Below are positions 1-13,400 of a stretch of DNA of 64,000 nucleotides, in pieces (the stretch's first letter is position 1; each line of letters begins with the position of its first letter). Made by a program: the position numbers and the translations under genes. The DNA lies in NCBI GenBank assembly GCA_020086605.1, contig JACBWW010000041.1:2215302-2279301 (forward strand). The letters are read 5' to 3'. Source of the stretch: Lanius collurio. Lineage: Eukaryota > Chordata > Aves > Passeriformes > Laniidae. Below the pieces are notes generated by a model. It searched no databases, was not told the origin of the DNA, and saw only the letters and a program-made list of their open reading frames with translations.

Positions 1-2700
1 GCAAGTCCAGCAAAAAATACAATTCGTGCATTTTCAACTCTTTGAGCCCTGTAACTTATCCCCCTGCCAGTTCCCAGCAGCTCCCAGTAGCTACTGGAGT
101 GGTACAAACTTTGCAGAGAAACACCAGGATAAAAAACTAGAGGCAAGAGATCAAAATCTCCTAAAAGGTGTAGAAGCACAAGTCCTGGTGAAAATCACTG
201 GGATTCCAAACACCATCCTTTAACTGCCACGGAGAGATCCAGCTCTGGGATCCCAAAGAAGGACATTTTTTCCCAGGCAGCACATTGCAGGAGGGGAGCA
301 GTCCTGCCCTGTGGCTCCTTCACTGAAAGTGGATTAACTTCCAGAAAGCTCAGGTTCCCTATGCCATGTCCAGCTGCAGACACTCTCCTTGGTGTCCTCC
401 AAAATATCTTCCTTTAGCCATCAGTCTTTTGGAATAACACTTCAAACAGCATCAAACTTCAGTGCTCTTCCTCCCCCATGCACAATTGTAAAGAACCAGA
501 ATTAGGGTTCTCAGAGACCATTTTGGAGAGTATCATTGTGGGGGGAATTGAGGGAAAAAAAAGGAAAGGGGAACTTTTTGTGATCAACTTGGCAAGGAAA
601 AAAAAAATAAAAATCACTCACTGAACTCATCTTGAACATTTTCTCCTTGAGTGGAGGATCCCAGCAGTGGAAAAAAGGCACTTTTGGAAGCAGTGGAGGG
701 AAGTTCACACAGATGGTATGAGAGAAGTGGCATTGTGCTTGGAGATGTGGTGGGCCAGAGAAAAAGCTGCCCTAAATAGAAGGCACAAGATGCTGGGTTT
801 AATTTAGAAATGCTATTGGAATTTTTGTTACTGGAATGAAGGGAGCCACGAGTCTGCAAATGAAACAACCCAAACCCTTCACCACAACCATGTAGTGTAG
901 CAAAAGTGTAGCAGTTTGGCATTTGCAGGCTTTGATATTTTGTTCCTTTGTCTTGCCAGCTTCTGGAGTGCTCTCTCACCTATTTAGTTGCTTAAAGAAA
1001 GCTTTTAAAGTACAAAATGTCAGCCTGGGCTGACTCTGTGAAGATTTTTCCAAAATTCCAGCCATTCCTTTGGTTTAGCAACTGTAAAGCTCTTGCAACT
1101 GTTATCATTTGTGGTGGTCACAAGGAAGTGACATTGTCCAATAAAATCCCCACCACAAGTCAAGCTACTTAGCAAGGACATAATTTAGACGTTGGTTTGA
1201 TAGCTTTTTTTTTCTACTCCATGTGAATTGACCGAGTTCAGTTGTTTGTTAGATGCATTTGGAGCTGTTTGAGGTTTTCTAACAGTACAGGAGAAAGTGG
1301 TCCCCAATATACCATCCTTCTCCTTGCTTATGAACATACACTCTCATAGAACTGCTGGAAGAACAGAGAAATATGGTCAGTAACTCCTTGATAAAACTGG
1401 ATTAAGATTTTTGTTTTATTTATGTTAGCAATAATCATTGTGGTTTAGTGGCATTTGAAACAGCTGGAACCTTCTGTTTCAGCTGGTGTTTTGATATGTC
1501 ATTTTTGCTTGGACTTTGGTCCCGATTTTCTGGTCTGTGTGAAACAGGCAAACCATTTATGTATCTCAGAGGAGTGCTTTTAATTTAGGAATTTAGAGAA
1601 TTATCAAGGGTGGTTATTTTAATCTCTGCCACTCAGTCACTAAGGGCCAGGTCAGGAAGCAGATTTAGGAATATCAATTGGTACAGAAGTCAAATTCAGG
1701 TGCTATTCCTGCTAACTAAAACTAAAGCCCGAAAACTTTTTTTGAAGTCTCCACATTTTGAAGTCCTGCACATGCCCAAAGGCACCTGAAAAGTCGATAA
1801 AATTCAGTGAGGAGATCATGTGTATATCCAAATCGTCCTTAGTGCAGGAATCCGGCTGGGAAGGGAATCCTCCATGCCAATCTGAGTTTATTGTCCAGGG
1901 CTGAGCGAATGCCTGCATGTGCAAAGCTAAAAAACGTGTAGGTGGAGCATCTTTAGCTCCGGTAAATTGGGGCTGTTGTGGAATGAGCAGGGAAAAGTGC
2001 TGGGAGGGCTGCAGGGACTGCGGTGGTGGCCGATTAACTCTACTTGGGTGTGTTACAAACCCGAGCAGCAGATTAGATGTCAAGTTTATTGTACAATGGG
2101 ATAAGTTCCCAAACTTTTCACACTGCTCCTTATCTCCAGAAAGCACCTGCCCCCGGGGCAGGGCTTCCAGGGTAATTCGAGTGTGAAAGGAAAACAGAAG
2201 AAGCTGTGGTGAGAATTAGCAACTGCCCAAACCCTCTTGTCTTGGCTTCCAGGTTGCAGAGCCCAGAAAACTGCAGATTTCATAACCGAGGATAAAATTT
2301 TTGAGGTTAAAATCTCTGGAGGTTGTTTTGCAGGGCAAAATTTCCTCTGAACCTCCAGAGGACCTGAGAAACTGAAGAGAAAAGCAAGCATGACCTTATC
2401 TGGTGCTGTACAGCAAAATATTGGTCACGGTCTGTGATTTTGAAGCTAAATCATCTAAGAAAACGGGCTCGAGGGGTGCAGGCAGTAAGAGATGCTATGC
2501 ATGTTATACAATCATAAATGCAGAGTTTAATATCCATCATATTTTGTTTTCGTTTTGTTCTGCGTCTCTGTAATATGCCTTTCCCCGCACTTTCTGTGTA
2601 AGGACTGTCAGAGAAAAAAAAAGAGACTGAATTATCATCCCCATTGCTTGTGAAGGGTGTGGGACATCCAATAATCCAAATAAATAATAATTTAAATTAA
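1..2700. other. unique non-coding sequence, no gene recognised
   Basis: Single-copy-looking vertebrate sequence. Open frames are at most about 144 codons, show no recognisable domain and overlap on both strands, as chance frames do. A purine-rich stretch lies at about 540-620. A nested inverted repeat at 2314-2360 is listed separately. No repeat family was recognised. Confidence 0.6.
2314..2360. other. nested inverted repeat (hairpin potential)
   Basis: Bases 2314-2324 are the exact reverse complement of 2350-2360 (11 bp). Inside this, TTTTGC at 2326-2331 pairs with GCAAAA at 2335-2340 across a 3-base loop. About 9 bases are left unpaired on the right side between the two stems. It is shorter than a typical vertebrate pre-miRNA hairpin, so no RNA gene is called. 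Confidence 0.5.
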
Positions 2701-2772
2701 AAATCCAAAATAATAATAACGATAACAGCAATAATAAAATCCAAAATAATAATAACGATAACAGCAATAATA
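2701..2772. repeat. perfect 36-bp tandem duplication, AAT-rich
   Basis: Two identical 36-bp copies (2701-2736 and 2737-2772) start with AAATCCAAAATAAT, and a partial third unit follows. The identity of the copies points to a recent duplication. Because 36 is a multiple of three, the minus strand reads as a leucine-rich duplicated peptide, which is an artefact of the repeat. Confidence 0.9.
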
Positions 2773-2960
2773 ACGATGTTTGGGACATTCAAAAGCAGTA
2801 AGATCTTATTCCTACAAGCAAGCAGGTTGGGATTCAAGAAGGTGTGGAGGTTTTCATCGAGGCATGTGGGTTGAAACACACAGAAAGCTCTAGAACTAGA
2901 AAGGAGCAAATCTTTACTTGTTTGATGTATTCTCTGATTATTACAAAGGATTTAAATTAA

Positions 2961-3660
2961 AAATCGACGGCGCGTTTTCAACCCGTGCGTGGCTTTCACG
3001 CCAGTGGGTCCTTTCTTCCCGAGACATCCTGGGGTTAAATGGTGAACATCTTCGTTCCGAGTCCGTCAGACCCCCCCCCCTAAGTGTGCCCGGGGATATT
3101 TGGGAGATTACAGAGTAGGTGGGAGCGCTGCTGTCCCGGGAGGCTGTCCCTGCCTCCCGTGCTGGGTTATCTTCCAGGACCCTTGCTGAGGCTGGACCTG
3201 AGGGAGGCTCAGCTGGGAAGGCTCAGCCCTGACCAGGCGGAGGCGAGGCTGGCATGAGAGGGAAGCAACCAAAAGGAAGTGCCGATAACATCTCTCACCG
3301 CTGTGTAAATAGTTAACAGATAACGTTTGCAGAGATAAGTTCTCCCAAACCAATAAAATCCCTTCTTTTCGTGCCCTGCAAATGGTTTCCTTTGTTGGGG
3401 CGGTACAGCAGCTCTTGGGAGCATCCGCGCCCTGCAGGGGAGCGGGTCCCTCCCTGTGTGCCCCTCAGGCTCGGCTCCCTCCCAGCCTGGAGCCCAAACC
3501 CCTCGGGTTGGGTTCTGGAGGTGTCGCTTGTCTTTCAGATGCAAAGCCGAGAGCTGTTGCCCAAGACTTTGTCACCTTGAGATTTGGCTGCGGTGAGGCA
3601 ACCCAGGGCAGGGCAGAGCCCGCGGAAGGCGCCGTGGATGGAGGAATGGCCCCACAGCTG
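2961..3660. promoter_or_regulatory. small CpG-rich patch, possible CpG island
   Basis: I counted 34 CpG dinucleotides in these 700 bases, 11 of them between 2965 and 3065, in a neighbourhood where CpG is scarce. Base composition is also clearly more GC-rich than the flanks. A run of ten C lies at 3071-3080 and an AATAAA at about 3351. No CCAAT box plus GC box pair like that at 56 kb was seen. It could be a weak island promoter, an old GC-rich transposon or LTR piece, or a mutational island. The function is inferred from composition only. Confidence 0.4.
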
Positions 3661-6600
3661 TGTCCCCATGTTGGGAGCCTTAGGTGCAGGGGTAATTTAT
3701 GCCTCTCCAGCCCCAAACGCAGATAATCCCCATGTGTTGCGTTTGCTGTGTGAATGCCGAGCTGTTAAAGAACAGCAGGCTGCAATAAAACTCTAGGAAA
3801 AGTCATATCCTGCTGTCACTTCATAATGGACATGAGGTTTGACCGTAGCACAATGTGGGATGTGTGGCAACTCTTGCACAGGACTAGCTTGGAGGGACTT
3901 TTTTTGGATAATGCACTGAAACATCTTCAGAAAGTGAAGCTAATGAAAAAATGCTCTAACCAAAGCCCCGTGAGGTCCAGATTTTTCCTTCTCAGGGAAT
4001 GTCCTCTGGTTGAGTTTTATTTCCACTCCTAATGAAAGCAATAAAACAATCCAGAAAGCTATTACAAAGCATGATTATGAATACAATAATTGTTGGTCAA
4101 TCAAGTGACTTGTTTGAATAAAAGCAAAGTATTTAATTTAGACGTCAACTTGAAGTAGTATGGAAAATAGGGGGAAATGTTTTGCAATGCAAAATTAAAA
4201 ATGTCGTTTTGAAAACGCAGTAACATTCAATTTTCAGCAAGCCGGGTTCTTTTGCTTTTCTCTTCAAAAGGAACATTAGTCAAGCTCATCACTGTGGGGC
4301 AGATGTTTTGTTTTCTTGAACTGGCAGTTTCTGAGAATTTAAGTACGTATGTAAAATACCGAAAGATATGTTAAAAAGGTGATGAAATCCCGAGGAATTT
4401 AAAGTGTTGCTGAGAACCCACAGTACCCAAAAAATACCAGAAACAATCCTACAGGTAAAGGTTTGGATTTTTTTTTTTTGTCTTGGTCAGAAATATTTGT
4501 ACGGACAAAATTATAATAAGGCTCAGAAAAGGATTAAACAACTGCCCTGATCTTTCCCTGGGCCTAGAACTTCTGTTTATCAGATAATATTTTTTTACCC
4601 AAGTGGAACGAGCCAGAACACCTTGCCACTTTTATTTTCACAGGCTAAGCCTAAGAAAAGCCCCAAAATATTTTCTGGCCAACTGAAATGGTATCCTGGA
4701 GGAGCAGGCGCCTGTGGGTGAGGCAAACACTGTTTTCTGGTCAAGTCGAGCTGCAGCTGTTTGGGTTTTTCGGCATTGATTTGCATGGCAGTGTAGCAGG
4801 GTAGCACTGCTCCCTACTGCTGGGCAGCCGGAGAGAAATCAGTCCCAAGGACACCTGTGGGAAACGGCTCCTCTTGGGGCAATTAAAGCTCGATGGCAGC
4901 TTTTGGGAATCAATGCAAATTAAATGCAGATAACAGGCGGTAGTGGAGCACTTATTGGAAATAATTTAAATGATGTTTAGTGGTGGCTTACTTAATGGAA
5001 ATTAATGACTGACTACCGTTTGGGTACGGGCAGAACTGCTGGAATGCAGCGAAAGTCAATACAGGCAGTTCCCAATGATGGAGATAAGGAAGTGCTTATT
5101 GATATTAGTGATCTTCAATATTTTCCATTGGAACCATAATCTGATTGAGGCCATGTTGCTCTGCACTTCACCCACAGCACAGGGGAAACAAATTGTTAAT
5201 GATATTATAAATGCAAAGTCTCACTAATCTGGTAACTTGCTACGCTGGGTATTGAAATAATTAATGCAGTAGATCATTCTTAATTATAGTCTTGAATTTA
5301 CAGACAAACTGAAACTGAGGCTGGTATTGATTAAAAGAGGTGCCATATTGCAGACTTTTCTAACCCTGTAACTATATTGTTCTTGAATTTCATACAGTGT
5401 AGCTTAGATTTTTACATCTGATTTGAATTACTTGAATGTCTTAAAGATCTGTGTTCCAACCAGATGTGAGAAATGGCTTTGGTTTGGAAAGTTTCAAGGA
5501 AGGACCACCAAATAATGAGGGAAAAAACAACTCTGCATTATTTTCCCCCTACACCTCAGTGGAAAACATAAAAAAAATTAGTATCCCAATCTATTAATAT
5601 GACTTGGGATCCTGTCAGGAAAATGTTCCTTACCTGCAACTTTTCTTTATCTTTCTTTCCAGCCCAAGATTATATATGGGACTTGATAAACCTCTGTAAC
5701 TGAGAGAATTAAACATTTCTACACACAGTATTACTATTTACTGTGCTTTATGCATGTTCTGTCACACAGCCAACACTTTAACTAGGCAGAATTTCTCTAG
5801 TTAAGCACCGCTGGCTTAACTACAATAATTGGCTGTACTGAGAGAATACACATTGCCCAGTTAACTGTACTAAAGCCACAGACTTCTTTTCTCTTTTTCT
5901 TGTCATTAAACTTCTGGTTATTTTTTAACTTAGTTATTAAAATAAAACAAACAAACAACTAAAATATTCAAATTGATATGAAGACATTACCTCTTGAACA
6001 GGAAGGTTTGTATACAATTTCCTGTAAGGAATTGAATCATGTGCTGCTTCTGCATCACATTTTGGGTTTTTGTCTCTACTTGAGGCAAGTACTTTATCTC
6101 TCAGAATGGATTTTCTCTTGCAAAATTGTGTGATAAAGATTAGAGGCATTCTGGTTTCCAGAATTTTCTGTGACCTGTAGGGAAAGCCCTCCAGTCCTGT
6201 GAAATTCCCATCAGTGAACTGGGAATGACTGCTAGGAACTGACCACAAAAAGAGCACGAGGAAAGCAAAGTGAAGTGGTCTACAAAGGGTAAATAAAAGT
6301 TGGAAATTTCTTTGGAAATACTTCCAAAGCCCTGTTGAACATGTTGCTGAAAAACTGAAAGAATTACCTGGTTTGTTATGCCATATACAATGTTTAATAA
6401 TGGCACAAATTTCAAGCTAGTGGTAAAAACAAAGGAACTGTAATAAGTAGGTTACTATTACCTCACAAAGATACCATCTGTACTTCCCTGAGAGAAATCC
6501 AAGGAGTACAGAGACCACGTTTCAAGCACTAAAAATGGCTGGAGAATGTAATTGGCATTATTCCTTTTCATTATACCTGGTGATTTGTTCCAGGACTTGC

Positions 6601-7280
6601 AGTCCTGACCTTGATGTGCCATAAACACAGCCTTCATTTAAAAGGGATTAAGGCTGGTTATGTGTGATAACCCACCCTGACACAAATGCTGTCTTTTAGA
6701 AGATGCCAAGTTAAGGAGCCCCTCCTGCCCATTCCCTTGCCAATGGCTACCCCAAGGCTTTGGGGAGCTCCTCCTGCCACCCAGGGAAAATGGAACATCC
6801 TATGGATGAGTCCTCCCAGGGTACAGCCCCCTGTCTTATGAAGGGCATCCACAGCATCCCATTAGTTGGGATTGACAGATGTGACAGTGCTTTCTGCATT
6901 ATTAAGAGACCTCCCCCAAGGGTGATTCAACCACCCTGAATTCCACAGTCTCATGAAGACAGAGCTTTGGCTTGTGCTTTGGGCAAGGTCCAGTCCAGAG
7001 CTGTGGGCTGACCAAACTTCACACTGAGTGTGGCCTCCCTGGCTCCCAAAATGGTGCTCAGGTCAGGTCAGAACTAAAAAGCTGGAACTGCCTTTACATC
7101 TGTTGAGTCCCCCAATACCTGAAGTACAAACCACAAGGGCAACCAAATCCTAAGAATTAAACCTTTTTCCTACACACAGCTCTCAAATGAACTGAGCTGC
7201 CAGCATCCTGATCCTGCTTGTTGCTCCTCTCCAGCAGGAAATTTGGGGAAAGATGGCCATTTCTCCACAAATTCCTTCCC
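3661..7280. other. unique AT-rich non-coding sequence
   Basis: No gene or transposon recognised. The interval 4850-5350 is rich in homeodomain-type TAATTA cores and carries a perfect octamer ATGCAAAT at 4913-4920, so it is listed separately as an enhancer-like candidate. Confidence 0.55.
4850..5350. promoter_or_regulatory. candidate conserved non-coding / enhancer-like segment
   Basis: The segment contains a perfect POU octamer (ATGCAAAT, 4913-4920), several TAAT/ATTA homeodomain cores (for example about 5257-5263 and 5280-5285) and no simple repeat or transposon. Dense AT-rich transcription-factor cores without decay into low complexity are typical of vertebrate developmental enhancers. This is a visual judgement; no alignment was possible. 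Confidence 0.2.
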
Positions 7281-7304
7281 ACACACCACACACACACACA
7301 CACA
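7281..7304. repeat. (CA)n microsatellite
   Basis: A short dinucleotide run with one interruption near its left end (ACACACC then CACACA...), followed directly by GGGGG. Confidence 0.95.
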
Positions 7305-10300
7305 GGGGGCTGTGGAATTGCACCTTTACTGCGGGTTTTGGTACAGGCTGGGTTAAGCCCTACTGAAAATGGCAGGTTTAACCCCCGCCCTTCTCCTCGG
7401 CAGCGCTGCAGGAGACAGTTCAGCACATGTTCCTGCCCCAAACAAAGCATAGGTAAGGTTGCCCAGGAATTCCAAAGATCTGGGTGGGGAGCCTTGAGGA
7501 GTTTGTTTTGGGCAGGGATGTGTGTGGAAGAGAGAGCAGACTGAGCTCAGAGCAGGCTGGGAGGAAGGTGGGGAGGAAGGTGGGCAGCCTGCAGGAGCAG
7601 GAGAGGGGGATTTCAGCCCCCAGGGCTTGCTGGAAGGGGGATGTGACCAAGGAAACCTCCCTTTCCATGAAATGGGATTTAGTAGTGGTCCAAAAGTGGG
7701 CAACTCTGTATTTGTTCGAAGCTGGACGCAATTGTAGTCGTCTCAAGGAACAAAAAATGGAATAAACATACAAGAAAGTGGAATCAAGAGATTTGCTTGC
7801 CTGTGTTCCTGGAAAGCAGGGCCAGAATACCATGTCACTACCTCTAACCATTACAAAATTGTGAAAGTCTGGTTAGTTTTTAGGCCAAAAATGATACAAT
7901 TTAAGGAAGTCCCCACAGGTCTATTTTTATATTAATTTGTATTAATTGAAAGTCACAATCTGAGCAAGATTATTTGAGAATTCTCAGACAATTCATTCTT
8001 TACTATGTAGACTATGAACTGGGAATTTGGTAAATTCTGTATACAGCTGGAACAAAGAGTCTGAGACCTTCTTTAGTTAATAAATGTACGTGAAATATTT
8101 TAACAATCTGATAACAAACACTGAGACAGGCCCCAGACTGCTTATTTAAGTCACAGTTGTAACAAGAGCTCTGGAAGATTTACCTGTGGTAGGACTGCAG
8201 ATGTGATTACTCAGGGATCTTCGGCCAGGTTTTCAAACTCATATAACTGTACTTTATTTCTGTGTATTTCAGCTGGGGCCAGCATCCTTATCATTGCAGA
8301 AACAGGGATTTACAGCCCTTTATTCCCTTTAGCATTCACCTTGAAGGCCATGGAGCCCTGGCTCCCAGACTTGCTGATATAAAGATAATCATCTTTGAAG
8401 TGAACTTCCTAGGAACCAAGTCCTCCTCCAGCTGGAGGCAATGGAAATGCTGTTGCTGGCTTCAGTGGCAGTAAATCTCAGTTCTATCATTTTTTATGAC
8501 ACCTCTTCTTGAACAGATACGTTTTCTGGAGAATTCACTGCTAATTGCCTACCTTTTTTTTTTTTGGCTCATATTATTAAATACGATTTGAACGTATTTC
8601 TTATTTTTTAACAAGGAAAAAAAAGCAACTTGTGGAAAGGAAGGACTGTCTATGTTGAGTAAATCTCTTAAATACCGAACTTATCTCATTTGTCTTTTTT
8701 TTTCATTACCCATCCATTTAAAAGGAAGGTGTTTATGATGCAAGGTTTGGCAAATTGCTCATAAAAAGTGAATTTTATTTTGTTGCCATGCAGAGAGAGG
8801 GGAGGGAGAAATCTCATCATTTCAGCAATTTGTTTTTCTAGTTCACACTAAGTTACAACTCAACCAGAGCTGAAATGACAGATACCAAACCCAAGAATCA
8901 AGATTAAACAGTGGAAATGCCAACTGGCTCCTCAGAACAGCACTGTGAGTGGCACCACTGTTACTGGAGTGACTCCAAAGGGGTTGGGTTTTTGCTCTCA
9001 AATCAAGCATTATGTTATCACTTCTCTGGTCTCACATCACTTATTTGAAAGCAATTGTTTCCTGGATTCACAGCCATGCACACGTGTGTGACACGGAACA
9101 TTAACGTGCAGTATTTTATCTGTCCCTGGGTATCCGTCCTCCAGGTGTGGATGTTGGTGTGGGATGAGGATGCTCAGCACTTCTCTGAGCCAGGACAAAG
9201 GACACAGTGAAAGTGGTGGCCAAGGGCTGCTAAAAATGCACTTTGGGGCTCTGGTGTTGCAGTGCAGGGCTGCCCACTTGTTGGTTTTGTGGCTCATTTC
9301 TTCACAGAGAACCACGGCTGATTTTGGCATTTTATAATGTTTCCATGCTGAAATTTCCATACTGTTTTTACTTGATAATTCTTGACCGAGGGAAGAATTC
9401 TGCTTTCAGCAGAGCAGGATAAAGCACTGACCTCCCCAGCCCTGAATGTTTGTCCTCTCTCCCTTCCTCATCCATCAAATTCCACCCTGTGTGGGGCACT
9501 CACCAGACGCCGGGAACAGAGCTCTCCTCACCGAAGGTGGAGTGAGATACACTCTGAGCTTGGTCACTCCCATTCCCTGCGGAGATAACGGGAGGGAACA
9601 GTAACCTGTGCTTCACCTTACCCCTCTCAGACCTCTGGGAGGACCTCACACTGGGGTCACCAGTCTGACACTTGCTCGCACTGAGGATCTCCCTCTGCTC
9701 AGCAGAACCCCACGCCTCACTGCTTTTCTTAATATGACCTTAAGTCCAATATAACTCCACCTCAAGCCATTTTTGGGGATTTATATACAAATTTTCACAC
9801 CTTTTCCCTTCTTGTCTTGAAGGCATTTTGATAAATGGGCTCATCATAGGATTTCAGAAAATACCTGAAGTCACCAGAGGACAAAGCCACATTCGCCACG
9901 CAGTCCCCGTGGCTCTTACTGAAATGAATATTTTAGTATCATCAGGAAGGAGTGTTCCACAGTTGGGATCTGGTAAGGTGGTTACAATCTTCTGCACGGA
10001 CTCACTCCTGACAGAGAAGGATTGTTTTGCAGACAAAAGATGTCGTGCTGCAAACAAAAACCAAAATTCTTTCGTTACAAGGTGTTAAGTGACGTGTTTG
10101 GTACTTCTGCCTTAAATGGTCTGGGCTTCCTTAAAAAATTAAAATGTGAAATTAGTTTCTTTGATCCTGTCTAAAAAGCCAGAGTCTCCTATACTGAATC
10201 CTGTCCTTCCAACTGCTTTTTTTACAAAGCCTTGCTTACCTGTAATTTCTGCCAGTGACTTTAAAGCAGATTCCCCACAGTTCTGAAAGCTGACAGAGTG

Positions 10301-10335
10301 AGATGTCACTCAGCAGGGTTGGCATCATCTAGATT
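7305..10335. other. unique non-coding sequence
   Basis: No gene recognised. Frames on both strands at 7.2-7.85 kb are open only because of a GC- and purine-rich stretch, which includes a 12-bp GAGGAAGGTGGG unit repeated twice at 7561-7584. Poly-T tracts of about ten bases occur near 8553 and 8695. No transposon was recognised. Confidence 0.55.
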
Positions 10336-10465
10336 TCTTTTAAGTGCCTAATTTTGCTCACTAGGCTGCCCAAAATCCCAGTGAGCACCCAAATCCAAAC
10401 TCTTTTAAGTGCCTAATTTTGCTCACTGGGCTGCCCAAAATTCCAGTGAGCACCCAAATCCAAAC
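10336..10465. repeat. 65-bp tandem duplication
   Basis: Copy one (10336-10400) and copy two (10401-10465) begin TCTTTTAAGTGCC and differ at two positions that I can see (CTAGGC versus CTGGGC, and ATCCCAG versus ATTCCAG). No target-site or transposon signature is present. It is a simple segmental duplication by slippage or unequal exchange. Confidence 0.92.
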
Positions 10466-13400
10466 TTTGCAAACACGAACTTTTGCCACCAACCAAATAA
10501 ATCTCTCATTTTGACTACAGGAGATTCTAACTTTCCATCTGAATTTTGGAGTCTGGGTTTCCCTCTACTTCCTGCCCCAGAGAATCGTTACAGCCACTCC
10601 TTGCAGAGTTCCTGTCTAATTGAACCACTAGTGGCATGCATATGTGCTAAATAAAGGAATGTCATAACAAATTTATGAGTGACTTTCACTTTGAAGCAAT
10701 AAAGTGTTAAAGAGTTAAAAAGACCCTTTTTTTTTTTTTCCTTTTCCCCCCTGCCCAAGCCCTTCAGACCAGGAGTTATTTGCAATGCACAGAGCTCATT
10801 TGGGATCTGACCACTGTTATTTTTATTCCCTTTTGCAGCGTACTATGCACACATCCTTTTCGATTTCCATGAATATTGACAGAGATCCACGCAGTGAGGC
10901 GATGTGAAACTCTCTCAGCGATTTTCAAACTATGCAACCCATAAATCATTCACCTTAACCTGGGCCCAAATTTGCATGAAACTGGGGGTTGAGTGTCTCA
11001 AAAAAGTGAATCTACCCAAAAGTCCAACCAATCCCCGCTGGGTGTGAAGCACAGAGCGAGCTTACAAAGGTAGGTTTTGGATGGCTCCAGGGTTTGTAAT
11101 GGATGCTTTGCACAGCTGTAATGATGAGTGGGTGAGGAGAGTTAAGAATGAATCAAGTGTGGGTGGTGGAAATATTTGCTGGGCATGTCACAGCCAGGGG
11201 AGGAAGCGCAGGGGCCTCCCAGCCTTGGTGATGGGAAAGACGTCAAAGTTCCCTGGACATGGGCCCTGCTTATTTATTTATTTCAGCTCTGACACGTTCC
11301 CTTTAGGAGAGCAAAAAATGTGAAATTGATACCGTGTCTTTTGAAAGCAGGGAGCTGATTGTGGCTGAGCAGCAGAGCTCTCTTATAATCTGCTTCCAAA
11401 AGTGTGGGTGCCTCTTGGGTTTCCTCAGCTATTTTATGGCCCATTTTCAAAGATTTTTGTTAAACCAAGCCAACAGCGTCTGCATCCCCTACCACATCAG
11501 TGAAAAGTTGGGCCATGTTTCAGAGCCATGTAAATTCCTCCTATAAGAAACATTTACATTTTTACAAAGTGTAAATTTAGCAGACCACGGGGTGAATTCC
11601 TCCCTGGTCACATTGCAGTTGCCACGGGGATGGGATGACTGATAGCTTACCACGAGTGAGCAGCGAAAAGAGCAGCACGTGTACCTGAGCATTACAAAGG
11701 CTTCTTCCAGGATTGCCGGGACTTGTTCAGATAGTTGATAAGATAATTAATTCTTACCGTTCCCATATTTTCATGAGAACTTGCCTATGAGTAAACAAAA
11801 CCCCAAGCCTAGTTTGTGTTTCTTTATTGTATTATTATATGGCTCTGTAAGTGCAATAAAGCAATCTCCTGACTTCTTGACTCTTCGTGGTTGTTGTTCC
11901 TAGACAGGTTTCTTGCACCCATGAAATAAATACAACAGCTTTCATGTCTAAGGTCCTAGCAGTTCAAACACGGTCCAATTCTTTATTGCCAACACATTTT
12001 TGCAGTTAGGACTTGATTGGGCTGGGAAATATTAGAAATGTGTTGACTAACACATTGTTAAAAATACAAGATGTGTAATGTTGGAGTAATGATGGATATT
12101 CGTGGTTCAGGTTGAACGGTTGTTCGTGGTCTGGAGTTGCAACCACAGCTGACAAAGCAGTTCAAAAGATGTTGCCTAATAACTAAATTGCTCAAAATAG
12201 TGACTAAAATGGTGGCTCCCCTGAAGTCTGTGTCGAACTCCATTGATTTTGTAGGATTGGAACCCTCCCTTTCTCACAGAACAATGTACTCATTCAATCA
12301 GTAGGTTTTCCAAAGTGTTGGGTTGGTTGGTTGTTTTTCTTTTTAGCCAAGTGTCTGAAAGGACAAAAAAACCAAAAACTTTAAACCAGGGCAAGAATTA
12401 GTGACACTGAAAACTGTCATGTTGGAGGCTTTAAGGAGAGCAGTGAAAATTCAGAGCCTGGCCAGGATTTAATTCTTTTTGCCCTAAAAGACTCACCCAG
12501 CAAGAATCTGTAAGTGACACTCAACTGAGAGAGCGCTTTCTGAACAGCTGATGTGAAACTTGAAAAGAGGCAACGTAACAAATGTAATGTGGGGGGGAAG
12601 TGCTTTCATTCCAGCTCAGGAACATCTGGTTTATTGCAACAATAACTACTGTAATTATATCACTGCTGGAAAAGCTGCTCTAGGTTAGGTTAAGTTTGTG
12701 GTTTCTATAATAAACACTGCTTTGGAGGAGTGGGGGTTTCAGTATTTCAGCCATGTCAGATCACGCTGAACTGAGCTGTGATTTGAGACAAAAACAACAA
12801 AATATAGAAAACATAAAAGCATTATTTCTAACCATATATTTCTTGAGATACACTTCCTCATTATGGCAAGTAGAGGGTATGCCAGAGAAGTAAATTTTTG
12901 GATAACTGACCATATTTCACCGATAAAAACTAAAGAAGTAATTTTTTGGTCAGTTGGAGACAGGCTTATTAGTGCTCATCATAGTGCATATTGCTGGAAT
13001 AAATGAACAATGATCCCCAAAAGGACAGTGCTCTCACTTTATTTGCAGGGAAAATGAAGGAACTTAGGTCAGACAGCAACCTAATGGCAGAGGGTCTCCT
13101 AGTGAAAACAGAGTGGATTTTTCCAGGGATGTGCCTGTGTGATAGGACTTATTACCCAGCCACTGTGTTACTTCTCTAGCCATTAAAAATGAAGTGTTTC
13201 AACTCCAGTACAGTGCTTTTCCATCCAATGGAAAATTGGAATCTACATGAGACTCACTCCAGTAGGGTGGGTACACTTGGAGCTGCAATGGGCTGCGTGC
13301 TGCACATGAGGGTTTTCTCCAAAACTGCAAAATGTAAATAAAGCATTTTGTGTTCTACTCTCACAGCATACTTGTTCTGGAATGTGTCATATTCTTTACA

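Noticed and set aside
2537..2788. Leucine-rich membrane peptide on the minus strand
   Set aside because: Produced by the 36-bp AAT-rich tandem duplication.
10336..10465. CRISPR-like or transposon terminal repeat
   Set aside because: Only two directly adjacent copies without spacers, in vertebrate DNA; a plain tandem duplication.
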